A stretch of 8,933 nt of DNA. It comes from an uncultured Bacteroidales bacterium (GTDB lineage: Bacteria > Bacteroidota > Bacteroidia > Bacteroidales > Paludibacteraceae). The translations under genes and the position numbers were made by a program. The notes below the pieces were generated by a model that worked only from the letters and a program-made list of their open reading frames with translations, did not search any database and was not told the DNA's origin. The stretch's first letter is position 1, and every line of letters begins with the position of its first letter. The DNA is taken from NCBI GenBank assembly GCA_900556095.1, contig USNU01000042.1, positions 1-8,933 of the forward strand, read 5' to 3'. Below, piece after piece: positions 1 to 5,978 of this stretch.

Positions 1-13
1 TTTTAGAAAATCA

Positions 14-44
14 AACTATTATTTGTATAATTCAAATAATTGTT
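14..44. repeat. Imperfect inverted repeat over the -33 promoter box
   Basis: Arms 14-25 and 33-44 are complementary at 11 of 12 positions (only 17/41 mismatch), around a 7-nt AT spacer. The inner 8 bp (ATTATTTG / CAAATAAT) are perfect. The repeat covers the TTTG at 22-25 and most of the spacer to the -7 box, where a dimeric repressor could bind. The sequence is AT-rich, so chance is possible. It might also be the end of an upstream gene's terminator. Confidence 0.4.
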
Positions 45-53
45 GTAATTTTG
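22..53 (+). promoter_or_regulatory. Bacteroidetes-type sigma-A promoter for leader and operon
   Basis: TTTG at 22-25, a 20-nt spacer, then TAATTTTG at 46-53 match the Bacteroidetes consensus (-33 TTTG / -7 TAnnTTTG) in both boxes and in spacing. Transcription would begin near 58-61. No comparably good site lies between here and the ATG at 455, so this promoter probably drives the DUF6175 operon through a leader of almost 400 nt, or a separate ncRNA. Confidence 0.65.
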
Positions 54-454
54 TGCCGTGAAGTTGAGGAGGGCTTTCGCGGGTGGGGCTGATGTTGTAA
101 GAACAAACGATAGCCGCACGCCCGATAGCCGAACACTCGGCTTTGCAGACATAATAAAAGGCGTTTATATGCGCTTGTTTTGGCACTTAGAAATCCGGAA
201 AATTTCACAACCCAAAGCAAGAAGCAATAAATGCCCTCGTGGTATGTAATGACTGCCCGCGCCTTTCGGTGCGGCGTTTCTGCATATCGGGCGTGGGCGT
301 ATATTGTTTATTCTTGTTGCAAGGGTCTTTCCGGAACCTCTAAGTGGAGAATAAGCAAAATGTAAGGCTCCACGCTTTCTTTATGTCCGTACTTCAATCT
401 ATTCGTATTGCTTAACAAAGCCAAGTCGGAGCCGCTTGCCACAACACAAAACCT
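54..454 (+). ncRNA. Long structured 5' leader or candidate ncRNA
   Basis: About 400 nt between promoter and first gene without a convincing coding region. Many local stems are visible: 81-87 with 117-123 plus 87-90 with 112-115, 127-132/137-142 (AGCCGA, 4-nt loop), 190-194/202-206, 231-235/241-245, 255-263/290-298 (9 bp, one G-U) enclosing 269-274/280-285, and 344-349/368-373. In addition 117-127 is perfectly complementary to 285-295 over 11 nt, competing with two of these stems. Segment 366-371 can also pair with 428-433 just before the start codon. Direct repeats CGATAGCCG lie at 108-116 and 123-131. I tested tmRNA, RNase P, SRP RNA and tRNA by eye and found no hallmarks; 6S RNA cannot be excluded. 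It may be a cis-regulatory leader, a separate sRNA, or both. The boundaries are inferred from the promoter and the first gene. Confidence 0.4.
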
Positions 455-1405
455 ATGGTAAAGATACGGCTGAAAAACTGTTTGCTTTTCGCAACTCTGA
501 TGGCGTTGCCTCTTATGGCAGCACAAGAAAAGAAACCCACTCTTATGATTTTACCGAGCGACAATTGGTGCGCTCAGCGTTATTTCACAACCACATACGA
601 GAATCAAGGTGTGCAAGTGGTTGTGTCGGACTATCCTACTGCTTTCCGCGAAGATACCGAACTCGGTGGTGTGGTCAGTAAGGTGGGCGAATTGCTCACC
701 GGTATGGGCTATAGTCTGAAAGACTGCGAGCAGGAGTTCAAAGCAATGCAAACTCGCATAGCAGAAGAAAATGTAGCGATGAGCAGCACGGGCGCAACAT
801 TAGTAGAGAGTCCGTTGGATATGCTCAAGCGTCGTACCAAATCGGACATTATTATCCAATTGGGCTGGCAGGTAAACAAAGCACAAGGCGGACACTCCGT
901 AACATTCACGTTAGAGGCTTTTGACGCTTACACAAGCAAGCGTATCGCCACAGCCTCAGGTACAAGCGAGGTTTCAGAAGATATTATTCCCAAACTATTA
1001 GAAAATGCCGTGTTGCAAAAGATTGCCGACTTTGATATGCAAATGACGCAATACTATGCCGACCTGCAAGCCAACGGACGCGAAATAGTAATGACTCTCC
1101 GCTGTTGGGATAGTTGGGAAAACAACTTGGAAACGGAATACAACGGTGAAGAATTGCTGGATTGTATTCAGAATTGGCTTAATGAGAACACCGTTAATAG
1201 TGCGTTCAATCTGACTGACGCCACAGAGACCATGGCTCAGTTTGAGCAAGTGCGTATTCCTTTCTTTGATGAGAACGGCAGGGCGTTGGATGCACGTGCT
1301 TTTGCAACCCGATTGCGTAAATACCTGCAACAACAATACCAAATCACCGCCAAAGTGATGGTGCGCGGTTTGGGAGAAGCCAATATTATATTAGGAGAAA
1401 AATAA
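455..1405 (+). CDS. DUF6175 family exported protein
   Basis: 316 aa. The ATG at 455 is followed at once by a basic n-region and hydrophobic core, with a likely signal peptidase I site after MALPLMAA (residues 16-23) before QEKK; there is no lipobox cysteine. The mature protein opens with KPTLMILPSDNWC (28-39), and has a WQVN...VTFTLEAFDAYT strand pair (138-160) and the conserved-looking tail stretch FEQVRIPFFDENGRALDARA (263-282), ending in GLGEANIILGEK. I recognise this pattern from memory as DUF6175, common in Bacteroidales. The 'ADIIIQLGW'-like strand followed by a long strand and 'DAYTSKRIA' is reminiscent of CsgG/LpoB-type periplasmic domains; that is inference only. Function is unknown, location probably periplasm or outer membrane. 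It is the first gene of a five-gene cluster, 2 nt from the next, and follows the long structured leader. Confidence 0.85.
   Translation: MVKIRLKNCLLFATLMALPLMAAQEKKPTLMILPSDNWCAQRYFTTTYENQGVQVVVSDYPTAFREDTELGGVVSKVGELLTGMGYSLKDCEQEFKAMQTRIAEENVAMSSTGATLVESPLDMLKRRTKSDIIIQLGWQVNKAQGGHSVTFTLEAFDAYTSKRIATASGTSEVSEDIIPKLLENAVLQKIADFDMQMTQYYADLQANGREIVMTLRCWDSWENNLETEYNGEELLDCIQNWLNENTVNSAFNLTDATETMAQFEQVRIPFFDENGRALDARAFATRLRKYLQQQYQITAKVMVRGLGEANIILGEK
1393..1397 (+). promoter_or_regulatory. Shine-Dalgarno-like AGGAG before the second gene
   Basis: AGGAG ends 10 nt before the ATG at 1408 and lies inside the last codons (LGEK) of the DUF6175 gene. Bacteroidetes seldom rely on Shine-Dalgarno pairing, so this may be a by-product of the conserved protein end. 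It does support the 1408 start and tight translational coupling. Confidence 0.35.
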
Positions 1406-1407
1406 GT

Positions 1408-2409
1408 ATGAAACGACCTGTAATTTTATTTGCCATCTTATGTCTGGCAACTGCCCTTCGGGCGCAGGATATGCCATTGTCCATCACTGCCCTGCAACCC
1501 GAATATGAACATATCCCCGAGGAAGCACGCCTGCAGTTGGAAAACCGCTTGGAACAGATACTTACCGACAATGGTGTAACGAGCGGATTGTCCGACCGCT
1601 TTGTCATTTCTGCGAAAGTGAATATCACGCAACGCGATGTAATGCCCTCCAATCCGCCTAAAATATCCGAGAAGTTGGAAGTTACAATTACCATTGGTGA
1701 TGCCGTTGACAACCGTGTGTTTGGCAAAACCACTATTCCCGTAACAGGTATCGGCGTGTCGGAGACCAAGGCACAGATACAAGCATATAAACGCTTGTCT
1801 CCCCAAAACGAGAAAATTCGGTTGCTTGTTGCCGAAGCCAAAACACGGATAACGGACTACTATATCAATCATTGCACGGACATACTTACCAACGCCGACC
1901 ATAAAGCGCAAATGGGACAACGCAAAGAAGCCATTGCCTCGCTGTTGGCGGTGCCGCAAGAGTGCTACGATTGCTATACACAAGCCCAAGTCAAGGCATT
2001 GGCTCTCTACCAAGTGGAGATTGACGATGAAGCACAAGCCTGTCTAAAACAGGCACAAGCCGCATGGAATATGAAACATAACTATGAACAGGCTGCCAAG
2101 GCGTATGATTATCTGCTTAAGATTAACCCGCACTCCAATGCCGTTGCCCAAGCCGATGCGCTGACCAAGGAGATTGAGAAAACGCTGCGTGCCCAAGAAC
2201 GGAGCATCGCTGCCAAGAAAGCGGCGGAAGAAGCCGAACAGAAAGCCCGTGCCAAAGAGGTGGACGAACGCGAATGGAACCTGCGTGTGCAGCAGTACAA
2301 CGACAATGTGCAACTGCGCAAACAGCGTATGGATATGATTCGTGAAATCGGTGTGGCAGTCGGCAATCACTTGCCGGAAACAATCAATAGTGTCGTAAAA
2401 AGGTGGTAA
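1408..2409 (+). CDS. Exported protein with helical repeat and C-terminal coiled coil
   Basis: 333 aa. Residues 1-19 form a signal peptide (MKRP n-region, hydrophobic core, likely cut after ATALRA before Q20). Residues 25-115 look alpha/beta, with SDRFVISAKVNITQ (62-75) and EKLEVTITIGDA (88-99) as probable strands, followed by VTGIGVSETKAQIQAYKRL (112-130); the 'G-G-S-x-x-A' helix resembles LpoB/CsgG-like periplasmic domains (inference). Residues 150-245 are helical and TPR-like (AIASLLAVPQECYDCYTQA, then EQAAKAYDYLLKINP). A CxxC lies at 186-189. Residues 250-312 are charged and Ala/Glu/Lys/Arg-rich, a likely coiled coil, suggesting a stalk or oligomerisation segment. I know it only as a conserved hypothetical next to DUF6175 genes. 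Function unknown; probably periplasmic and working with its neighbours. Confidence 0.75.
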   Translation: MKRPVILFAILCLATALRAQDMPLSITALQPEYEHIPEEARLQLENRLEQILTDNGVTSGLSDRFVISAKVNITQRDVMPSNPPKISEKLEVTITIGDAVDNRVFGKTTIPVTGIGVSETKAQIQAYKRLSPQNEKIRLLVAEAKTRITDYYINHCTDILTNADHKAQMGQRKEAIASLLAVPQECYDCYTQAQVKALALYQVEIDDEAQACLKQAQAAWNMKHNYEQAAKAYDYLLKINPHSNAVAQADALTKEIEKTLRAQERSIAAKKAAEEAEQKARAKEVDEREWNLRVQQYNDNVQLRKQRMDMIREIGVAVGNHLPETINSVVKRW

Positions 2410-2447
2410 CATAACGAGAAAGAGAAAATAATAACATAAAATCAAAC

Positions 2448-4112
2448 ATGAAGAAATTGATGTCTTTTGTATGGATGTGCTTGATGAGCATATCTATGCT
2501 TTCCGCTCAAGGAGTGGAAGAAGTAACACTGGTTGTATCGGGCGACGGTGCCACCAAAGAAGAGGCCACGCACGTGGCTTTGCGTAGTGCTATCGAACAA
2601 GCCTATGGTACTTTTGTATCTGCTAATACGACTATATTAAACGATTCTTTGGTTAAAGATGAAATTGTAACGGTGTCTTCCGGTAATATCCAGAAATATA
2701 CCGAATTGGCGTATATGCAATTAGATAACGGAAAATCGTATGTATCTTTGCAAGCCACGGTGTCGCTGACAAAACTGGTTAAGTATGCCCAAAGTAAAGG
2801 GGCGGAATGTGAGTTTGCAGGTGCAACGTTTGGCGCAAACGTCAAACTGTATGAACTCAACAAAGCCAATAGCGAGAAAGCCTTGCAAAATGTTCTGACC
2901 GTCTTGGAAAATACGGATGATTTGTTTGATTATGTGTTGGAGATGGGCGAACCGCGTATTAATAATGAAAGAAAGGACGTCAAAATACCCTATACCATTT
3001 ATCTGTATGCCAATCAGAATACGTCAAATTTCTACAACTATATGAATACAACCTTAAAGGCTATCAGTTATACGGAAGAACAAATACAGCCTTTTGTGAA
3101 AATGGGGTATGGTTTTTATCAATACGATATATACAATGTAAACTTGCAATATGGGATGGCTGATGGGTATAAAATTCCTAAGCATGATACTTGTTATTTC
3201 TATGTAGATATGTTTGAACGAAACCCTTATAGTCAATGGTTACTGGATTTACCTGGTTATTTTTTTGGTGATATTGGAATTCTATTTATTCAAAAAGCAT
3301 ATAACATATTGTTAAATGATAATATAGGCAATAAATATATGTATGAAGGACCAAACATAATATATAGAGAAGATCTGTTTAGTAGTTGTGGAATTTTTTG
3401 CGATGATTACTGCAATGAGTATATTTCGATAAGAAGAGGAATATTTCCTTTCGTATATAGAAGGAGTGACAATGTGTTCAGTAAGTGTTATCATCATACT
3501 ACTACAGAAAGTATATGTTACATAAATATGGAAAATGCGATAGGGTGTTATGTAGGGCAATCTTATAATCGTAGCACTGTATCCATTCCTACTGATACTC
3601 TCTTTAAAATATCAAGTTTCTATCTTACTCAAAAAGATGGCAGGCCTGTTCCTACCACGACTATTTCTTCAAAAGACAAACTATGGGCTAATAATGAAAA
3701 TGTTGATGAGATAGATAAAATAAGTGAGATAGATGGCATCCCTGTATGCACAGATACTGAATATGATTTGGGCGATATCAAAAGAGGTTCCTCTGCTTCT
3801 GTAATATTTCGTTTGGCTAAACGAGACAAATATACTTATTTGTACCCTAAAATTTCAAATTTTACGTTTAACGGGCGTCCTGCGCATACAGATGATGTAG
3901 GCATTGGTGGCGGGTTGTTCGGTATGATATCTCCTGTAACCTTTAAGAAGATAGAGGATGACAATTATCACTATGTCCGTGTAACATATAAACCTTCCAA
4001 AGGATTCCTTGCCTCTACCGGCCCGTTTCGGGCAGAGATTAGCATAAATATGCAAAACGAAGATGGTGAGGTTGATATCAAAACTGTTGAAATCATAGGA
4101 AACATAAAATAG
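2448..4112 (+). CDS. Exported protein: LPP20/FlgT-N-like start, divergent Cys-rich centre, Ig-like end
   Basis: 554 aa. Signal peptide 1-20 (MKKLMSFVW..., cut likely at LSA|Q). Residues 23-112 match a pattern seen in FlgT N-terminal/LPP20-like domains: SGDGATKEEA, an Ala-rich helix (ALRSAIEQAYGTFVSANT), NDSLVKDEI, SSGNIQKY, then a closing strand with VSLQATVSLTKLV. The centre (about 185-430) is AT-rich, aromatic and not recognised; it holds cysteines at 249, 314, 318, 322, 347, 357 and 367, possible disulfides in an exported protein. The end (434-554: YDLGDIKRGSSASVIFRL ... RAEISINMQN ... KTVEIIGNI) resembles the Ig-like folds of DUF1573/ASH proteins, which is inference from strand pattern. 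There is no Shine-Dalgarno; an A-rich stretch precedes the ATG. It follows the previous gene by 38 nt. Function unknown, probably periplasmic or surface. Confidence 0.75.
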   Translation: MKKLMSFVWMCLMSISMLSAQGVEEVTLVVSGDGATKEEATHVALRSAIEQAYGTFVSANTTILNDSLVKDEIVTVSSGNIQKYTELAYMQLDNGKSYVSLQATVSLTKLVKYAQSKGAECEFAGATFGANVKLYELNKANSEKALQNVLTVLENTDDLFDYVLEMGEPRINNERKDVKIPYTIYLYANQNTSNFYNYMNTTLKAISYTEEQIQPFVKMGYGFYQYDIYNVNLQYGMADGYKIPKHDTCYFYVDMFERNPYSQWLLDLPGYFFGDIGILFIQKAYNILLNDNIGNKYMYEGPNIIYREDLFSSCGIFCDDYCNEYISIRRGIFPFVYRRSDNVFSKCYHHTTTESICYINMENAIGCYVGQSYNRSTVSIPTDTLFKISSFYLTQKDGRPVPTTTISSKDKLWANNENVDEIDKISEIDGIPVCTDTEYDLGDIKRGSSASVIFRLAKRDKYTYLYPKISNFTFNGRPAHTDDVGIGGGLFGMISPVTFKKIEDDNYHYVRVTYKPSKGFLASTGPFRAEISINMQNEDGEVDIKTVEIIGNIK

Positions 4113-4118
4113 TGTGAT

Positions 4119-4823
4119 ATGGACGGAATAATAAGACATACTTATTCAAGGCTAACTTTGTATGACTTGCTGGCAATGTTGCTTCCTGGTATATTGTTCG
4201 TAGGCGAAATTCTATATCTTTTGGATATACCATTGGAAAACAAAATATCAGTCTCGCTCATTGTTCTTTTAGCATATCCGGCAGGTTTAGTACTGCATAG
4301 TCTTGCGGAGTGCGTGTGGAACAATTGGCTTTATTTACGGAATAAGCCTGAGCATATCAGAATAAGTTTGAATGAACTTCTTCAGAATGAAAATACGTAT
4401 ATGTTGAAACGATTAGTGGAAATTGATAATGCCTTGCAATTAAATACTGATGATGTGACTGATAATCAACTTCTTGACAAGTATAATAAAGCCTACTATT
4501 ATGTAGTTGATGTGAAACAGCACGGAAATACAGTTCGCACATTGGAAGGACAAATAGCCATGATGCGAAATATGGTTATTCCCTTTATCGCGTTGATGTT
4601 TGTGATATACAAGTATTATTACCATATCGAAACTTTTGCCTGTTGGTTCAAAGAAAATTATCTCTTTCGCATACCAACATTATTTCTTCTAATACTTGGA
4701 ATTTTTGTGATTGTTGTTTTTTGCGGTAGTGCAAAGAGAAAACAAAAAGCCATCTATCATCGTGTGTGGGAAGATTATGAGTATTTACAACGTATGGAAG
4801 CCAATTATGAAAAGACTGAATAA
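4119..4823 (+). CDS. Four-helix integral membrane protein of unknown function
   Basis: 234 aa, no cleavable signal. Hydrophobic segments at about 13-34 (contains YDLLAMLLPGILF), 43-64 (VSLIVLLAYPAGLVLH), 152-168 (VIPFIALMFVIYKYYY) and 184-204 (TLFLLILGIFVIVVF) give a 2+2 topology. A soluble loop of roughly 85 residues lies between the pairs, and the charged C-terminal tail (AKRKQKAIYHRVWEDYEYLQ) is probably cytoplasmic. The 'YDLL...LPG' opening is common in bacterial membrane proteins of accessory and defence loci, but I cannot assign a family. It starts 6 nt after the preceding stop and overlaps the next gene by 17 nt, so it is translated within the operon. It is AT-rich, unlike the first two genes. 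It may anchor the exported partners to the inner membrane, or be a later insertion. Confidence 0.7.
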   Translation: MDGIIRHTYSRLTLYDLLAMLLPGILFVGEILYLLDIPLENKISVSLIVLLAYPAGLVLHSLAECVWNNWLYLRNKPEHIRISLNELLQNENTYMLKRLVEIDNALQLNTDDVTDNQLLDKYNKAYYYVVDVKQHGNTVRTLEGQIAMMRNMVIPFIALMFVIYKYYYHIETFACWFKENYLFRIPTLFLLILGIFVIVVFCGSAKRKQKAIYHRVWEDYEYLQRMEANYEKTE

Positions 4824-5268
4824 CCTGTTGTTTGTCCTATTGCTGGCACTGCCCAGTATTGCACAGGGGTATAATACAGAACGCACATCTTTTACGCGAT
4901 TCCTTGTCCGTATGTACAACAATGCACCCTTCGAGGGAGTGCGCATTGTGCAGGACTACGACAGCACCTATCTGATGTCCGTCCTGTTGTTAGACCCATC
5001 CAAATATGGTGGCAACGAGAGTGCGATGAACCGCGTGGCGTCTGTCAAGGCGATGTCGCAGGCAAACCGTTTTCTGAATGGCTCGTCCATTACCGATGAC
5101 CTGATAATTCGTACCACTGAAGATGCTGCGGGACAGAGTACCACAGAGATAATCGAATCTATCCGCGAGCACTCTATGGGCTACGTGCAGGCATTGGAAC
5201 AACTGACCAATTTCCGTGATGCGAACGGTCGCCAAGTATTTATTTTTCTCGGGCGTAAGCCTAATTGA
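4807..5268 (+). CDS. Small exported protein of the DUF6175 cluster
   Basis: 153 aa from the ATG at 4807. The frame is open further upstream (ATG 4711), but that extension lies inside the membrane-protein gene, and 4807 gives a proper signal peptide: MKRLNN n-region, LLFVLLLALP core, likely cut at SIA|Q (19/20). The mature part of about 133 aa has FTRFLVRMYNNAPFEGVRIV (37-56 of the longer frame shifted to about 29-48 here), a strand with YLMSVLLLDPSKYG, an Ala-containing helix (NRVASVKAMSQANRFLNG), SSITDDLIIRTTE, and a final strand near FIFLGRKPN. I recall similar small proteins beside DUF6175 genes in Bacteroides, with no assigned function. Its 17-nt overlap with the preceding stop points to coupled translation. 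Base composition returns to that of the first two genes. It is the last gene before the terminator. Probably periplasmic. Confidence 0.75.
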   Translation: MKRLNNLLFVLLLALPSIAQGYNTERTSFTRFLVRMYNNAPFEGVRIVQDYDSTYLMSVLLLDPSKYGGNESAMNRVASVKAMSQANRFLNGSSITDDLIIRTTEDAAGQSTTEIIESIREHSMGYVQALEQLTNFRDANGRQVFIFLGRKPN

Positions 5269-5360
5269 TAGGATTAGATGATTATTTATTATGATGTTTC
5301 AAAACAAATAACAACCGGTAGAATCGGAAATACTTCTCGTTTGTTCTCCAATAGTTGCAA

Positions 5361-5415
5361 TTTTACTGCAAAACAGGCTGCCCAATTGATTTCGGCAGCC
5401 TGTTTTGCAGTAAAA
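5361..5415 (+). terminator. Perfect 22-bp hairpin, intrinsic terminator of the operon
   Basis: Arms 5361-5382 and 5394-5415 are perfectly complementary around an 11-nt loop. A GC-rich core (AGGCTGCC / GGCAGCCT) is flanked by AAAAC on the left and GTTTT on the right, so the T-run follows the core on either strand and the site could work in both directions. It begins 93 nt after the last operon stop codon. No gene on the minus strand needs it within this window. Confidence 0.75.
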
Positions 5416-5916
5416 AGGGTAGGATTATTCTCCCAATAGTTTCTTCCGCCACAAGGGACTATGCGGACACTTTTGCATTAAAACTTGCGGAATGAATTTT
5501 GAATATGTTGTGGAATAGACAGACTGCGCATATTTGGGATAGTACTTCCCGATGGGGAGGCGGTGGTTTTTCGTTTGTATATATCCATAAAAAGCAGAAT
5601 CTTTGCACGGAGATCGGGAAAAACGTATTTATAGTATACCCGTTGGCGGAATTAAGTTAGTGCGTTATATGGGGAACTAATTGAGATAAGGAATGTTATT
5701 AAACGGGCATAGTTATCTCGTACACACATAGAAAAAAACAGGTATAATAGTGGTATAAGAGAAGGGAGTGCTAGGGTAGTGGTAGGGCAATACATGCGAG
5801 ATCGGACGCTAAATGATTCATAGGGTGCTTATGCCTTTTACCTTGAATTGTCTCTGATTTTAGTGTGGTTACGATGACAAAAAGAGCACTCTATTGCATA
5901 TGTCAGAAAAAAGCAG
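5416..5916. other. Intergenic stretch without a recognisable gene
   Basis: Roughly 500 nt between the operon terminator and the tamB promoter. I see no ORF with coding character, no tRNA or known RNA motif. The only signals are the promoter-like site at 5574-5605 and a weak 7-bp inverted repeat (5683-5689 / 5713-5719, GAGATAA / TTATCTC). It could hold an sRNA, a decayed gene, or nothing. Confidence 0.5.
5574..5605 (+). promoter_or_regulatory. Promoter-like site with no gene directly downstream
   Basis: TTTG at 5574-5577, a 20-nt spacer, then AATCTTTG at 5598-5605 fit the Bacteroidetes promoter apart from the first T of TAnnTTTG. The flank (AAAAAGCAG before the -7 box) closely resembles that of the tamB promoter (AAAAAAGCAG). 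Transcription would start near 5611, with no ORF until 5979, so it would produce an sRNA or a long tamB leader. Confidence 0.45.
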
Positions 5917-5924
5917 TAACTTTG
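5894..5924 (+). promoter_or_regulatory. tamB: Bacteroidetes-type promoter of the tamB-like gene
   Basis: TTG at 5894-5896, a 20-nt spacer and TAACTTTG at 5917-5924 match both consensus boxes and spacing. Transcription would begin near 5930, leaving a 5' UTR of about 50 nt before the ATG at 5979. This argues against the longer upstream frame from 5865 as the true start. Confidence 0.7.
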
Positions 5925-5960
5925 CGCGCATTGAATTGCGCGCGGCTGCTGCCGCATGCG
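5924..5960. repeat. Cluster of GC-rich palindromes at the tamB start site and 5' UTR
   Basis: Three short inverted repeats abut or overlap: GCGCGCA (5924-5930) with TGCGCGC (5937-5943), GCGGC (5942-5946) with GCCGC (5951-5955), and the 8-nt palindrome CGCATGCG (5953-5960). The first spans the end of the -7 box and the predicted start site, so it could act as a DNA operator. The second would be a hairpin in the mRNA 24 nt before the start codon. Confidence 0.4.
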
Positions 5961-5978
5961 TATTATGTGCGAAACTTA

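Noticed and set aside
81..131. GGGGCTGAT followed by CGATAGCCG resembles the start of a tmRNA
   Set aside because: There is no tRNA-like T-arm (GGTTCRA), no CCA end and no tag-coding stretch ending in Ala codons downstream, so the likeness is coincidental.
58..249. 63-codon frame starting with GTG in the leader
   Set aside because: The GTG lies at the predicted transcription start, so it would have no ribosome-binding region; the composition and product look non-coding, and the same bases form good RNA stems. A leader peptide is not excluded but is unsupported.
1438..2037. 199-codon frame on the minus strand
   Set aside because: It is antisense to a well-supported exported protein with a clear signal peptide; the product is rich in His, Cys and Gly without domain character, typical of a shadow frame.
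5683..5719. GAGATAA / TTATCTC inverted repeat
   Set aside because: Only 7 bp with a 23-nt loop in AT-rich sequence and no T-run; likely chance.
5743..5748. TATAAT hexamer in the intergenic region
   Set aside because: It is an E. coli-type -10 box; Bacteroidetes sigma-A uses TAnnTTTG, and no TTGACA-like partner stands at the right distance.
5865..5978. Upstream extension of the tamB N-terminal frame (start at 5865)
   Set aside because: A very good promoter (5894-5924) lies inside it, the added residues are not family-like, and they would bury the signal anchor.
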